This document shows, in pieces, positions 1-8,308 of a DNA stretch of 64,000 bases. The position numbers and the translations under genes are program-made. The stretch comes from an uncultured Sulfitobacter sp. (GTDB lineage: Bacteria > Pseudomonadota > Alphaproteobacteria > Rhodobacterales > Rhodobacteraceae), in NCBI GenBank assembly GCA_947502265.1, contig CANMZB010000001.1, positions 310,001-374,000 on the forward strand, read 5' to 3'. The first letter of the stretch is position 1; each line of letters starts with the position of its first letter. The notes under the pieces were generated by a model, which was not told where the DNA came from, made no database searches, and saw only the letters and a program-made list of their open reading frames with translations.

Positions 1-668
1 TTGGGGTCGTCCAACCCTTCGATGCTGATGCTCTCGGAGATCTTGTTTCGGTCGGCGCGGTCCATCAGTTCAAGCCGGTCGCGCAGGATGTCGTAGCAGC
101 CGATAAAATCGCGGCCAACACCGATGGGCCAGCTTGCAGGAGTCACGTCAATCGCCAGATTTTCCTGTATTTCGTCAATTATTTCAAAAACATCGCGGCT
201 TTCGCGGTCCATTTTGTTACAGAAGGTAAGGATCGGCAAATCGCGCATCCGGCAGACTTCGAACAGCTTTTGGGTCTGTGATTCCACGCCCTTTGCGCCG
301 TCGATAACCATGACGGCGGCGTCCACCGCGGTGAGCGTGCGATAGGTGTCTTCGGAGAAGTCCGAGTGACCGGGAGTGTCCACCAGATTAAAGCGGTAAT
401 TCGTGTCTTTGTGCTGAAAGTCGAACGACATGGCAGAGGCCGAGACGGAGATGCCGCGGTCTTTTTCCATCGCCATAAAGTCGGAGCGCGTGCGCCGTGC
501 CTCGCCCTTGGCGCGGACTTGTCCCGCCATCTGGATGGCCCCGCCGAACAGCAGGAATTTTTCGGTCAGCGTGGTCTTGCCCGCGTCGGGGTGGCTGATG
601 ATCGCAAAGGTCCGGCGGCGCGCGATTTCGGGCGGCAGGGCGGGGCGGTTGTTTTGCGTATCGAGCAT
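1..668 (-). CDS. prfC: Peptide chain release factor 3 (partial, N-terminal part)
   Basis: GTPase that recycles release factors RF1 and RF2 from the ribosome after termination. The reverse-strand frame is open from an ATG at 668 to the left window edge (about 222 codons), so the C-terminal half lies outside. Visible translational-GTPase motifs are the P-loop HPDAGKTT (residues 26-33), the switch [10 protein letters not shown] and the specificity motif NKMD. The stretch [18 protein letters not shown] is the switch I region typical of RF3 rather than EF-G or LepA. The start begins MLDTQNNRP and has only a weak purine-rich stretch upstream. The next gene on the same strand is a Hint-domain protein about 120 bases upstream, so prfC probably has its own promoter. 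Confidence 0.95.
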   Translation of the reverse strand, partial: MLDTQNNRPALPPEIARRRTFAIISHPDAGKTTLTEKFLLFGGAIQMAGQVRAKGEARRTRSDFMAMEKDRGISVSASAMSFDFQHKDTNYRFNLVDTPGHSDFSEDTYRTLTAVDAAVMVIDGAKGVESQTQKLFEVCRMRDLPILTFCNKMDRESRDVFEIIDEIQENLAIDVTPASWPIGVGRDFIGCYDILRDRLELMDRADRNKISESISIEGLDDP

Positions 669-735
669 ATCGGCTGGGTGTTCCTGAGCGTCTGGGCGGC
701 CCTGCGGTATGCGGGCCTGTGGGGCTGTGCACAAG

Positions 736-766
736 GCGTACACCGGAGCGTACACATACCGTACAT
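736..766. repeat. Short direct repeats upstream of prfC
   Basis: GCGTACAC occurs at 736-743 and again at 748-755, with a third variant CCGTACAT at 759-766. They lie in the roughly 120-base gap upstream of prfC. Regular spacing near one helical turn could mark a protein-binding site, but no known factor is recognised. Confidence 0.3.
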
Positions 767-791
767 ACGCGCGTGTGCAAGGGTGGGGCCG

Positions 792-1802
792 CTACCTGCC
801 CGAGGCTTTGCGCAGCAGATCGGCGGCATCGGGGCGCTTGAGCAGCCGTTCGTGCACGTCAAGACCGGCATGAGGCAGATCGGAGTGGCCGGGGATCACA
901 TCGCCCAGAGCGTCGGACAAATCCTGCGGCAGCACCGGTTTTGTGCGGCTGTCGATCAACATGGATTCGGCGGCGATTCCTTCGGCGTAAATGATCTGGT
1001 GGCTATCAAAGAGCAGCTGGTAATAATCGACAAAGCCGCCTTCGGCCACGCGCACAGAGGTGCCGTTGACCAGGTGGCGTGCCTTGACCAACAACTCGGC
1101 GCGGCCCGCGCCAAGCTCGTCCGTGCGCTGGTAGATGAAAAGACGGTGATCGGGGCTGACGATCAGATCATTGGCGTTGCTCAGGGTGCCGGCAGCGATC
1201 AGGATCGGGGCGAATTCTCCGATGGCGCGGGCGGTGGTGGTGCCGATCCAGCGCAGGGTTTGCACGCCGTCGTCGCGCGTGAGGATACGATCACCGACCA
1301 TCAGATTTTCAACCGCGCGCTGTTCGCCCGAAGCGAGGGTGATGTGGGTGCCGTGGGTGAAGCTGACGCAGGCGACTTGCGCGAATGTGCGGCGCGCGCC
1401 GTCGCGATCGATTCCGACAAGACGGTACTCCACCTTCGACGCAAGTGCGGTGAAGGGCAGCAGGTAAACTTCGGCGACATGACCGGCCTCGTCGACCTCG
1501 ACCAGCAAAAGCGCATCCGAAATCGTGCCGTCCGGCGACATGAACGTCAGCGCGCTGTCGAGGTGCAGCGTGGCGCCGGGTGTGCCGATGGCCGTGTCAT
1601 GGCCCACACAAAAGCTGGCGTCATCGCGCGCAACAAGCGACAGGCGGGCAGGTTCCGATCCAAAGCCGAGTTCGTAAACGTCATCAAGGATCAGTTCGTT
1701 TGCGAAAGAAATCAGATCGCCCATGTTCGCGCCATCTGTTGCGCGAAATTGTGCCGCGACGAAGACCGGAACGCTTTGGGACGAGGGGGGGCCTTGGGTC
1801 AT
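792..1802 (-). CDS. Hint (Hedgehog/intein N-terminal) domain protein
   Basis: A 336-residue protein with a central Hint_2-type module of the kind abundant in Rhodobacterales. The module starts near the Cys in ACVSFTHGTHI and continues through VENLMVGDRILTRDDG and LRWIG, which match the block-A/B pattern of Hint domains (Cys followed by G-T-x-I, then V-x-D-L-x-V-G-D-x-V). In other proteins the Hint fold performs an N-S acyl shift and autocleavage; whether this one cleaves itself is unknown. The ATG at 1802 is preferred because AGAGG lies about 11 bases upstream; an in-frame TTG at 1826 has no ribosome-binding site. The C-terminal part contains SPDHRLF, a conserved piece of these proteins. No genetic partner is evident. 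Confidence 0.8.
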   Translation of the reverse strand: MTQGPPSSQSVPVFVAAQFRATDGANMGDLISFANELILDDVYELGFGSEPARLSLVARDDASFCVGHDTAIGTPGATLHLDSALTFMSPDGTISDALLLVEVDEAGHVAEVYLLPFTALASKVEYRLVGIDRDGARRTFAQVACVSFTHGTHITLASGEQRAVENLMVGDRILTRDDGVQTLRWIGTTTARAIGEFAPILIAAGTLSNANDLIVSPDHRLFIYQRTDELGAGRAELLVKARHLVNGTSVRVAEGGFVDYYQLLFDSHQIIYAEGIAAESMLIDSRTKPVLPQDLSDALGDVIPGHSDLPHAGLDVHERLLKRPDAADLLRKASGR

Positions 1803-1947
1803 GGATCTGGATGCCTCTGCGATCAATGTTAAGAGAAAGGTAACTTAGGATTGTGGCGATGTGCGGTCAATGCGGCGGTCTTTTGCTGGCGTCTTCATTC
1901 GCGCTGGTGTTAGCTGTGTGTGAACACATTAACCGGAGGAAATGACG

Positions 1948-2727
1948 ATGGATTTAGGGATCAAAGGCAAGCGGGCGCTGGTATGTGCCTCGTCGAAGGG
2001 TTTGGGCCTTGGCTGTGCCGAGGCGCTGGCCGCGGCTGGCGTGGATCTGGTGATGAACGCGCGCGGCACCGAGGCGCTGGAAGCGGCAGCGGAGCGGATT
2101 CGCAGTGAATATGGTGTGTCCGTGGTGACGGCTGCGGCGGATATTGCCACGCCCGAGGGACAGGAGGCTGTGCTGAAGGCGGCTGAAGGCGTTGATATTC
2201 TGGTCAATAATGCGGGTGGGCCGCCTCCGGGCATGTGGACCGATTGGGACCGCGAGGATTTCATCAAGGCGTTGGATGCCAACATGCTGGCCCCCATCGC
2301 GATGATAAAAGGGCTGGTGCCCGCGATGATGGAGCGCGGCTGGGGCCGTGTCGTCAACATCACCTCGCAATCCGTGCGCGCGCCCATTGGCGTTCTGGGC
2401 CTGAGCAATTCGGCGCGTACCGGTTTGACCGGCTATGTTGCGGGGACGTCGCGGCAGGTGGCGGGCAAAGGCGTGAACATCAACAATCTGCTGCCCGGCA
2501 TTCATGCGACCGACCGCGCCGATGCGCTGGATGGCGGTGTTGTCAAGGCCAAGGGTATCACGCTGGAGGAAGCGCGCGTCGAGCGCGCGGCGGGGATTCC
2601 GGCGGGGCGTTACGGCACGCGTGACGAGTTCGGGGCGGCCTGTGCCTTTCTGTGTTCGCAACATGCAGGGTTCATTGTGGGGCAGTCGATCCTGCTGGAT
2701 GGTGGCGCGACCAACCTGACGATGTAG
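1948..2727 (+). CDS. Atypical short-chain dehydrogenase/reductase (BKR-like)
   Basis: A 259-residue Rossmann-fold protein of the SDR superfamily. The cofactor loop reads CASSKGLGLG instead of TGxxxGxG, and NNAG is present after strand 4. The expected catalytic YxxxK is replaced: where classical SDRs have Y-S-A-S-K, this protein has S-N-S-A-R (in GLSNSARTGL). This matches the BKR-like subgroup known to lack the canonical catalytic tetrad. The substrate is unknown. GGAGG at 1935-1939 fits the ATG at 1948 and is too close to the ATG at 1942, so 1948 is chosen. The alkylation-repair gene follows after 11 bases and is probably co-transcribed. Confidence 0.85.
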   Translation: MDLGIKGKRALVCASSKGLGLGCAEALAAAGVDLVMNARGTEALEAAAERIRSEYGVSVVTAAADIATPEGQEAVLKAAEGVDILVNNAGGPPPGMWTDWDREDFIKALDANMLAPIAMIKGLVPAMMERGWGRVVNITSQSVRAPIGVLGLSNSARTGLTGYVAGTSRQVAGKGVNINNLLPGIHATDRADALDGGVVKAKGITLEEARVERAAGIPAGRYGTRDEFGAACAFLCSQHAGFIVGQSILLDGGATNLTM

Positions 2728-2738
2728 GGGCGCGTTGA

Positions 2739-3866
2739 GTGGCTGAAAAGTTCTCTCTCAAAGACCATCTGTTCAACCCGCAGACGGTCGGGCAGCTGGC
2801 GGCAGAGTTTGCCGCCGGTGTGCCGGGTTTCGATGCGAACCGTTTTGGCAACGAGGCGCTGGCAGGTTTTCCCGAACGCGAGTTGATGGCGCGGATCGAT
2901 TGGATGGCCGATTGCATTGAAGGCCAGTTGGCGGAGGATTTCCCGACGATGGCCGACCAGTTGCAAGCGGCCCTGCCTGCGCGGCTTGATCCGGCAAAGA
3001 GAGATGATGATTTCGGCCATTTCATTCACGCGGTGCATGGTATTCTGGCCGCCCGTCACGGGATCGGGGCGGACCGCGCCCGCGCGATGGACGTATTGTA
3101 TGAAGCCACGCAACGGTTTTCGATGGAGTTCTACATCCGCGCGTTCCTTAACCGTTGGCCTGACGAGACGCTGGCGCAACTGGCGCTTTGGGCGGAGGAC
3201 AGCAATTATCACGTCCGCAGATTGGTGAGCGAGGGGACACGCCCGCGTCTGCCGTGGGCGCGAAATGTGGGTCTGACGCCGGCACAGACCTTGCCGCTGC
3301 TGGACCGGTTGCATGCAGACCCTGCGCGGTTTGTTACCCGAAGCGTTGCGAACCACCTTAATGATCTAAGCAAAACCGTGCCGGAACAGGTGTTGGAGCA
3401 TCTCGCGCGCTGGCGCGCTGAGGGGCGGCAGGACGCGAAAGAGCTGAACTGGATGAGGCGTCATGCGCTGCGCAGCTTGATCAAACAGGGGCATGCGGGG
3501 GCAATGGCGGCTTTGGGTTACCGCGTCGATGCGCCGGTAGAGGCAGGGATCGTTCTGGCAAGTGCACGGGTGCCGATTGGTGGTGCGCTGGATTTCGATG
3601 TGATCCTGAACAGCGACATGGATACGCCTGTGTTGGTGGATTACCGGATAGGATTTGCCCGCCCCAACGGCAAACCGGCGCAAAAGGTGTTCAAGCTGAA
3701 GGCGGGGAAGGTTGGCGCGGATAAGCCCCTGAAACTGACGAAAACCCATAAGTTCAAGGGCGGTGCAACCACATTTACCCTGCATCCGGGCGCGCATAGC
3801 ATCACCGTTCAGGTCAACGGTCGCGATGTAGCGCAGGCGTGTTTTGACCTGACGGGGGAGACGTAA
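2739..3866 (+). CDS. alkC: AlkC-type DNA alkylation repair glycosylase with C-terminal Ig-like domain
   Basis: A 375-residue protein. Residues 1 to about 255 are helical HEAT-like repeats typical of the AlkC/AlkD glycosylases that excise bulky or positively charged alkylated bases such as 3-methyladenine. The conserved stretch LALWAEDSNYHVRRLVSEG contains the acidic and aromatic residues of the family. Residues from about 265 to 375 are beta-rich (VDYRIGFARPNGKPAQKVFKL and following) and correspond to the Ig-like domain that distinguishes AlkC from AlkD. The start codon is GTG at 2739. It follows the SDR gene closely. The family call is firm; the substrate range is inferred from characterised AlkC. 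Confidence 0.88.
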   Translation: MAEKFSLKDHLFNPQTVGQLAAEFAAGVPGFDANRFGNEALAGFPERELMARIDWMADCIEGQLAEDFPTMADQLQAALPARLDPAKRDDDFGHFIHAVHGILAARHGIGADRARAMDVLYEATQRFSMEFYIRAFLNRWPDETLAQLALWAEDSNYHVRRLVSEGTRPRLPWARNVGLTPAQTLPLLDRLHADPARFVTRSVANHLNDLSKTVPEQVLEHLARWRAEGRQDAKELNWMRRHALRSLIKQGHAGAMAALGYRVDAPVEAGIVLASARVPIGGALDFDVILNSDMDTPVLVDYRIGFARPNGKPAQKVFKLKAGKVGADKPLKLTKTHKFKGGATTFTLHPGAHSITVQVNGRDVAQACFDLTGET

Positions 3867-3956
3867 CGGCGACCGGCGCGGATGTGCGGCAGCGCTTGCA
3901 GGGGCGCGGCGGGGCTGATAGCAGCATTCCGACAGAAATGATCGGATTAGCCGCCC

Positions 3957-5045
3957 ATGGAGCCGCAGACACCGCGCCTTGAAATCCGCAACCTGATGCG
4001 CCGTTTTGACGGCCGCGCGGTGGTGGATGACGTCAGCCTCAAGATCATGCCGGGGCAGGTGACGTGCCTGTTGGGCCCGTCGGGGTGCGGCAAATCCACC
4101 ACGCTGCGGATGATCGCGGGCGTCGAGATGCAAGACAGCGGCACGATCCATGTGGATGGTAAGCTGATCTGTGACACGGTGTTTCGGGTGCCGCCCGAGC
4201 GGCGCGAAATTGGCCTGATGTTTCAGGACTTTGCGTTATTTCCACATCTGAGCGTGGGCGACAATGTGGGCTTTGGTCTGAAATCCGGCACCAAGGCGGA
4301 CAAACGTGCGCGGGTTGAGGAACTGCTTGACCGGGTGGCGCTGAGACAATTCATCGACGGCTATCCGCACCAGTTGTCGGGCGGGGAACAGCAGCGGGTT
4401 GCCCTTGCGCGCGCGCTGGCACCGCGTCCGCGCATTATGTTGATGGACGAGCCGTTCTCGGGGCTTGATAACCGGTTGCGTGATGGCATTCGCGACGAAA
4501 CGCTGAGTCTTCTCAAGGATGAAGACACCGCCGTTTTGCTGGTCACGCACGAGCCGGAAGAGGCGATGCGCATGGCCGACGAGATCGCGTTAATGCGCAA
4601 CGGCAAGATCGTCCAGCAGGGCGCGCCTTATAACGTCTACACGCGGCCCATCGATCGCGCGGCGGTCTCTTTTTTCTCGGACGCCAATGTGGTGCGGGCC
4701 GAGGTGCGCGGGGCGCTGGCGCATACGCCCTTCGGGCAGTTTCTGGCCCCCGGTGTCGCGGATGGCACGCAGGTGGATATCGTGTTCCGCCCGCAGCATG
4801 TGCGCATTGATTTCGACCGTGCGGGCAAGGGGCCGGTGCCAACGGCGGTGGATGGCACGCCCGCGCGCGCCGTGGTTGAACGCGCGCGTTTCATGGGCAA
4901 CGAAAGCCTTGTGGAATTTCGCATGGATCACGACGGGTCGATGTTGCGCGCCACGGTGCCGAACGTGTTTTTGCCGCATACCGGAACCGTGATGTGGTTG
5001 ACGATCCGGCGCGACAAATGTTTTGTTTTCGACGCTGCAAAGTAA
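3957..5045 (+). CDS. Fe(3+)/spermidine-type ABC transporter ATP-binding protein (FbpC-like)
   Basis: A 362-residue nucleotide-binding subunit of a binding-protein-dependent importer. It has Walker A GPSGCGKST (40-48), Q-loop in FQDF, signature LSGGEQQR (140-147), Walker B IMLMDEP (160-166) and H-loop His198. The C-terminal residues from about 230 carry the TOBE/OB regulatory region (IVFRPQHVRI) found in FbpC, PotA and CysA proteins. No permease or periplasmic binding protein gene is adjacent, so it either serves a transporter encoded elsewhere or is shared. The substrate is therefore open; iron(III) is the nearest resemblance. The ribosome-binding site is weak. Confidence 0.85.
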   Translation: MEPQTPRLEIRNLMRRFDGRAVVDDVSLKIMPGQVTCLLGPSGCGKSTTLRMIAGVEMQDSGTIHVDGKLICDTVFRVPPERREIGLMFQDFALFPHLSVGDNVGFGLKSGTKADKRARVEELLDRVALRQFIDGYPHQLSGGEQQRVALARALAPRPRIMLMDEPFSGLDNRLRDGIRDETLSLLKDEDTAVLLVTHEPEEAMRMADEIALMRNGKIVQQGAPYNVYTRPIDRAAVSFFSDANVVRAEVRGALAHTPFGQFLAPGVADGTQVDIVFRPQHVRIDFDRAGKGPVPTAVDGTPARAVVERARFMGNESLVEFRMDHDGSMLRATVPNVFLPHTGTVMWLTIRRDKCFVFDAAK

Positions 5046-5085
5046 AACGTATTGGCCCCTCGGCCCCCTTCGCAAGGACGAATGC

Positions 5086-5436
5086 ATGCAAAAGCTTTTG
5101 GTTGAATTCGGGATGGGAACGTCGCTGCGCCGCGGCGATTATACGCAGGCGGCGACGCGCGCGGTGCAGGATGCGCTGTGGCATAATTCGATCAATCTGG
5201 CCGAGCTGTTCGGTTTTGACAAAGCGGCGATGCAGATCACGCTGGACGTCGGGGTGCAGCACCCTGAGAAGGTGGATGTGGACGCGCTGCGCGCGGTCTT
5301 TCCTTATGGCGAGGTGACTGTGAACGTAGGCTTTGGCGGGCTGGATGTGGCGCGCCCCGATGGTGACGGCCACCCGACCGTAATGGCCAATGTGGCATTG
5401 TCGGTTGGCTTTGACATGGAGAAAGCGGATGACTGA
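5086..5436 (+). CDS. Lin0512-family conserved protein (copy 1)
   Basis: A 116-residue protein of the uncharacterised Lin0512 family, which resembles ring-opening/cyclohydrolase-like folds only in size. It begins MQKLLVEFGMGTSLRRGDYT and is preceded by AAGGACG five bases upstream of the ATG at 5086; a longer frame upstream lacks such a site. The family hallmark is the glycine-rich FGMGTxLxxxDYTxAAxRAVxDAL segment. It overlaps the next gene, its paralogue, by 8 bases, which suggests translational coupling and possibly a hetero-oligomer. The function is unknown. Confidence 0.8.
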   Translation: MQKLLVEFGMGTSLRRGDYTQAATRAVQDALWHNSINLAELFGFDKAAMQITLDVGVQHPEKVDVDALRAVFPYGEVTVNVGFGGLDVARPDGDGHPTVMANVALSVGFDMEKADD

Positions 5437-5797
5437 GCAGCGTTTGATCATCGAGATGGGCATGGGTAACGATCTGCACGGCATGGATTACACTAAGGCC
5501 GCGCGGCGCGCGATCGAGGATGCGTTTCGCCATTCTTCGCTGCCGGTGTTTGGCGTTCTTGAACTGCCGCACGACGCGATGCGGGTGCAGGTGACAGTCG
5601 CAGTGCAGGAGCCGGACCAGCTGGATCTTGAGGCGTTGCGGGCTACGTTGCCGCGCGGGCGGGCCGAGGTGCGCGCCGTTCAGGGCGGTCTGAACGTGGC
5701 GGCAAATGGCGAGACGATTGTGATTGCACAGGCTGCGGTCGAGGCGTTTTTACCGCCCCAACGCGGTTGGCGGCTGAAGGGCGATCAGGGCGCGTAA
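5429..5797 (+). CDS. Lin0512-family conserved protein (copy 2)
   Basis: A 122-residue paralogue of the preceding gene. It starts with MTEQRLIIEMGMG and shares the MGMGxDLHGMDYTKAARRAI signature and the later VAVQEPDQLDLEALRATLP segment (copy 1: VGVQHPEKVDVDALRAVFP). The ATG at 5429 lies inside the end of copy 1, with purine-rich GGAGAAAG upstream. Its 3' end overlaps the convergent WYL regulator gene by 13 bases. Tandem head-to-tail duplication followed by divergence is the simplest origin; the function is unknown. Confidence 0.8.
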   Translation: MTEQRLIIEMGMGNDLHGMDYTKAARRAIEDAFRHSSLPVFGVLELPHDAMRVQVTVAVQEPDQLDLEALRATLPRGRAEVRAVQGGLNVAANGETIVIAQAAVEAFLPPQRGWRLKGDQGA

Positions 5798-6450
5798 TCT
5801 GCCAGCGTTTTGCCCGGCTCGTCGGGGAACAGTTCGGGCAGGGCCTCGGCGGATGCGATCAGATCAAGGCGAAAGACGCGGAACGCGGCGCGCAGCTCGC
5901 ACCATGCGGTGAGCGTCCAGATGCGTCCGAAATACTCCATATGCAACGGGCGGACGGTGCGCGAGGTGACCGCACCGTCGCGCGCCGTGTAGGTGAGCCG
6001 TAGCTTCTGACGGGCCTTGATCGCGGCGCGCAGGGCGGGCAGATGGCCAAAGCCGCGCGCCGCATCGGCAAAGGGTGAGGCGGCGAATTTCCATGCGTCG
6101 GCTTCGCGCAGGGCGGATTGAGGCAGGGCGGCGTCGATCTTGTCTGCCAGACGGGCGGCGGCGGCTTTGAGATCGGGGTCGGCCACTTCGGCGGCGATGG
6201 CGAGACCGAGGTTCAATGCCTCGACCTCGGCGGGGGTCAGGGTCAGGGGCGGCAGGGTCACGACATCCGCAATCTGGTAACCCGCGCCGCGTGTCCCTTT
6301 GAGCGGCACACCGGACGCGGCGAGGCGTTCCATATCGCGGTAGAGTGTGCGCAGGGAGACGCCGGTACGTGTGGCGATGGAGTCGGCGGTGTGGGTTTTT
6401 CCATCACGCAGGATTTGGAGAATGTCATAAAGGCGGTCGGCGCGGGGCAT
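5785..6450 (-). CDS. YafY-type HTH/WYL-domain transcriptional regulator
   Basis: A 221-residue regulator. Residues 1-60 form an HTH_11-type winged helix (ADRLYDILQILRDGKTHTADSIA, then SLRTLYRDMERL as recognition helix). Residues from about 130 form a WYL domain, with LRLTYTARDGA and TVRPLHMEYFGRIWTLTAWCELR. WYL proteins sense ligands, often nucleic-acid-related, and act as repressors or activators. The gene converges on the Lin0512 pair with a 13-base overlap and is followed on the other side by the tat operon in the opposite direction, so its target cannot be read from context. Confidence 0.88.
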   Translation of the reverse strand: MPRADRLYDILQILRDGKTHTADSIATRTGVSLRTLYRDMERLAASGVPLKGTRGAGYQIADVVTLPPLTLTPAEVEALNLGLAIAAEVADPDLKAAAARLADKIDAALPQSALREADAWKFAASPFADAARGFGHLPALRAAIKARQKLRLTYTARDGAVTSRTVRPLHMEYFGRIWTLTAWCELRAAFRVFRLDLIASAEALPELFPDEPGKTLADYAP

Positions 6451-6648
6451 GGGTTGCTCATGTTTGGGATAGATACTGCCATAAACCTGTCAGGATCGGC
6501 GGGCAAGGGGCGAAATTTGTGGCTTGGGGTGGGTTGTAACCGGCGCGCGGTGCGCTTTTGTATTTTGATGGGCGCGCAGGCTTGGTAGGGATCGGGGGAA
6601 TACCGCGCCCGTAAACCGGGCTTATTGTTATTTTTTGGGAGAACGAAG

Positions 6649-6882
6649 ATGCTGAATAATATTGGGTTGCCGGGTCTGCTTTTGATTGCAGTTGTGGTGT
6701 TGGTGCTTTTCGGGCGCGGCAAGATTTCGTCGCTGATGGGGGAAGTCGGCAAGGGCATCACCAGCTTCAAAAAAGGCATCAGCGAAGGCGAAAAGGACCT
6801 GTCGGACGAAGAGACGGGCGAGATCGCATCGACGCCGCAGCCGTCGGTTGAGACCGAAACAGAAACCAAAGACAAGGTGTAA
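6649..6882 (+). CDS. tatA: Sec-independent translocase subunit TatA
   Basis: A 77-residue pore-forming subunit of the twin-arginine translocase, which exports folded proteins across the inner membrane. One N-terminal membrane helix (about residues 5-21) ends in FGRGK and is followed by an amphipathic helix ([18 protein letters not shown]) and an acidic disordered tail. The ATG at 6649 is chosen because GGGAGAACGAAG precedes it. It is the first gene of tatABC; tatB follows after 5 bases. Confidence 0.95.
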   Translation: MLNNIGLPGLLLIAVVVLVLFGRGKISSLMGEVGKGITSFKKGISEGEKDLSDEETGEIASTPQPSVETETETKDKV

Positions 6883-6887
6883 GCCCG

Positions 6888-7370
6888 ATGTTCGATCTTG
6901 GCTGGACCGAAATGCTGGTGGTGGGGATTGTGGCGTTGATCGTCGTGGGCCCCAAGGATTTACCTGTGCTGTTTCGCAAGGTGGGCCAGTTTGTCGGCAA
7001 GGCCAAGGGGATGGCGCGTGAATTCACTTCGGCGATGAACGATGCGGCGGACCAGTCGGGGATGCGCGAAATCTCGTCGGGCCTGAACAAATCGCTTAAA
7101 GCGGCGACCAATCCTGTTGGGGGCGCGATGGACGGGGTCAAGGACGCGGCGAAATCACTGACCGATCTGGACCCTGCAAGCGAGACCGGCAAGTTGGCCA
7201 CCGAGCGGGCGCAGGATGTGAAGCGCATTCAGGCGGGAACCGCGCGGGCCGCCGCAGAGCGCAAGGCCAAAGAGGCCAAAGAGGCGCTGGAGCGGGCGGA
7301 CGCGATGGAAGCATCGCTGGACGAGACCCCCGCGCCCCAAGATGCGCCTGCAAAGAAAGCTGAGACATGA
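6888..7370 (+). CDS. tatB: Sec-independent translocase subunit TatB
   Basis: A 160-residue subunit that forms the Tat substrate receptor with TatC. It begins [21 protein letters not shown], the single membrane helix, followed by PKDLP and an amphipathic helix. The rest is charged and alanine-rich, with a predicted coiled segment at about residues 118-145 ([19 protein letters not shown]). It overlaps tatC by 4 bases (ATGA), implying translational coupling. Confidence 0.95.
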   Translation: MFDLGWTEMLVVGIVALIVVGPKDLPVLFRKVGQFVGKAKGMAREFTSAMNDAADQSGMREISSGLNKSLKAATNPVGGAMDGVKDAAKSLTDLDPASETGKLATERAQDVKRIQAGTARAAAERKAKEAKEALERADAMEASLDETPAPQDAPAKKAET

Positions 7371-8308
7371 GCGCGAGCGACAACGACATCGACGACAGCG
7401 CCGCCCCGCTGATCGAGCATCTGGCGGAACTGCGCACGCGGCTGATCCGCGCGGTTCTGGCGTTTATTGTGGGAATGATTATCTGCTTCAGTTTCGGCAG
7501 CGCGATCCTTGATTTCCTGTTGGTGCCGATCGAAAACACGATGCGCAATCTGGGCAACCCGAATCCTGTGATGCAGTATACTGCGCCGCAGGAGTATTTC
7601 TTTACCCTCATCCGTATTTCGATGGTGGGCGGGCTTGCCATCAGCTTTCCTGTGATTGCACATGAGCTGTGGCGGTTTGTGGCACCTGGGCTGTACCGCA
7701 ATGAAAAAAGCGCGTTTCTGCCGTTTCTGATTGCCTCGCCGGTGTTGTTTTTCATTGGTGCGTCCTTTGCGCATTATATTGTGGTGCCGCTGGCGATGCA
7801 GTTCTTCCTTGGCTTCTCGGATGCGGCGTCGATTTTGACGGCGCTGGTGGTCGAGGGCGATGCGCGCGAGTCCGGCATCGACATCGTGTTTCAGGGTAAA
7901 GTGAACGAAAGCCTTGATATTACGCTGAAAATGATCGTCGCCTTTGGTTTGTGCTTTCAGTTGCCGGTGCTTTTGACGTTGATGGGCAAGGCCGGATTGG
8001 TGACCGCCGAGGGGCTAGGCAATGTGCGTAAATATGCGATGGTCGGCATCCTGTTGCTGGCTGCTTTGGTCACACCACCGGATGTTGTGACACAGCTGAT
8101 CCTGTTTGTGGTGGTTTACGGGCTGTATGAAGTTTCGATCTTTCTGGTGAGCCGTGTGGACGCCAAGCGCGAGGCGCAGTTGCGTGCCGATGGCTATTAT
8201 GACGACGAGGAAGATTTCGACGCGATGGCCGAAGAGATGGATCACGAAGAGCCGATCGTTGAAGACCTCGATGGTGAAGAATCTGATGTTGAGGACCGCG
8301 ATAAATGA
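7367..8308 (+). CDS. tatC: Sec-independent translocase subunit TatC
   Basis: A 313-residue multispanning receptor for twin-arginine signal peptides. The N-terminal [12 protein letters not shown] motif and about six membrane helices are present, including the region [22 protein letters not shown]. It is longer than the usual 250-270 residues because of an acidic C-terminal tail rich in Asp and Glu from about residue 275. The stop overlaps the start of the following DUF815 ATPase by 4 bases, extending the operon to four genes. Confidence 0.95.
   Translation: MSASDNDIDDSAAPLIEHLAELRTRLIRAVLAFIVGMIICFSFGSAILDFLLVPIENTMRNLGNPNPVMQYTAPQEYFFTLIRISMVGGLAISFPVIAHELWRFVAPGLYRNEKSAFLPFLIASPVLFFIGASFAHYIVVPLAMQFFLGFSDAASILTALVVEGDARESGIDIVFQGKVNESLDITLKMIVAFGLCFQLPVLLTLMGKAGLVTAEGLGNVRKYAMVGILLLAALVTPPDVVTQLILFVVVYGLYEVSIFLVSRVDAKREAQLRADGYYDDEEDFDAMAEEMDHEEPIVEDLDGEESDVEDRDK

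Noticed and set aside
1785-1791. Run of seven G near the Hint-protein start
   Set aside because: Runs of seven or eight are frequent in this GC-rich sequence (another lies in lexA); only the two 10-base runs were kept.
366-1832. Long plus-strand open frame of 488 codons
   Set aside because: It is antisense to prfC and the Hint-domain gene; the reverse-strand proteins have clear motifs and this frame has none.
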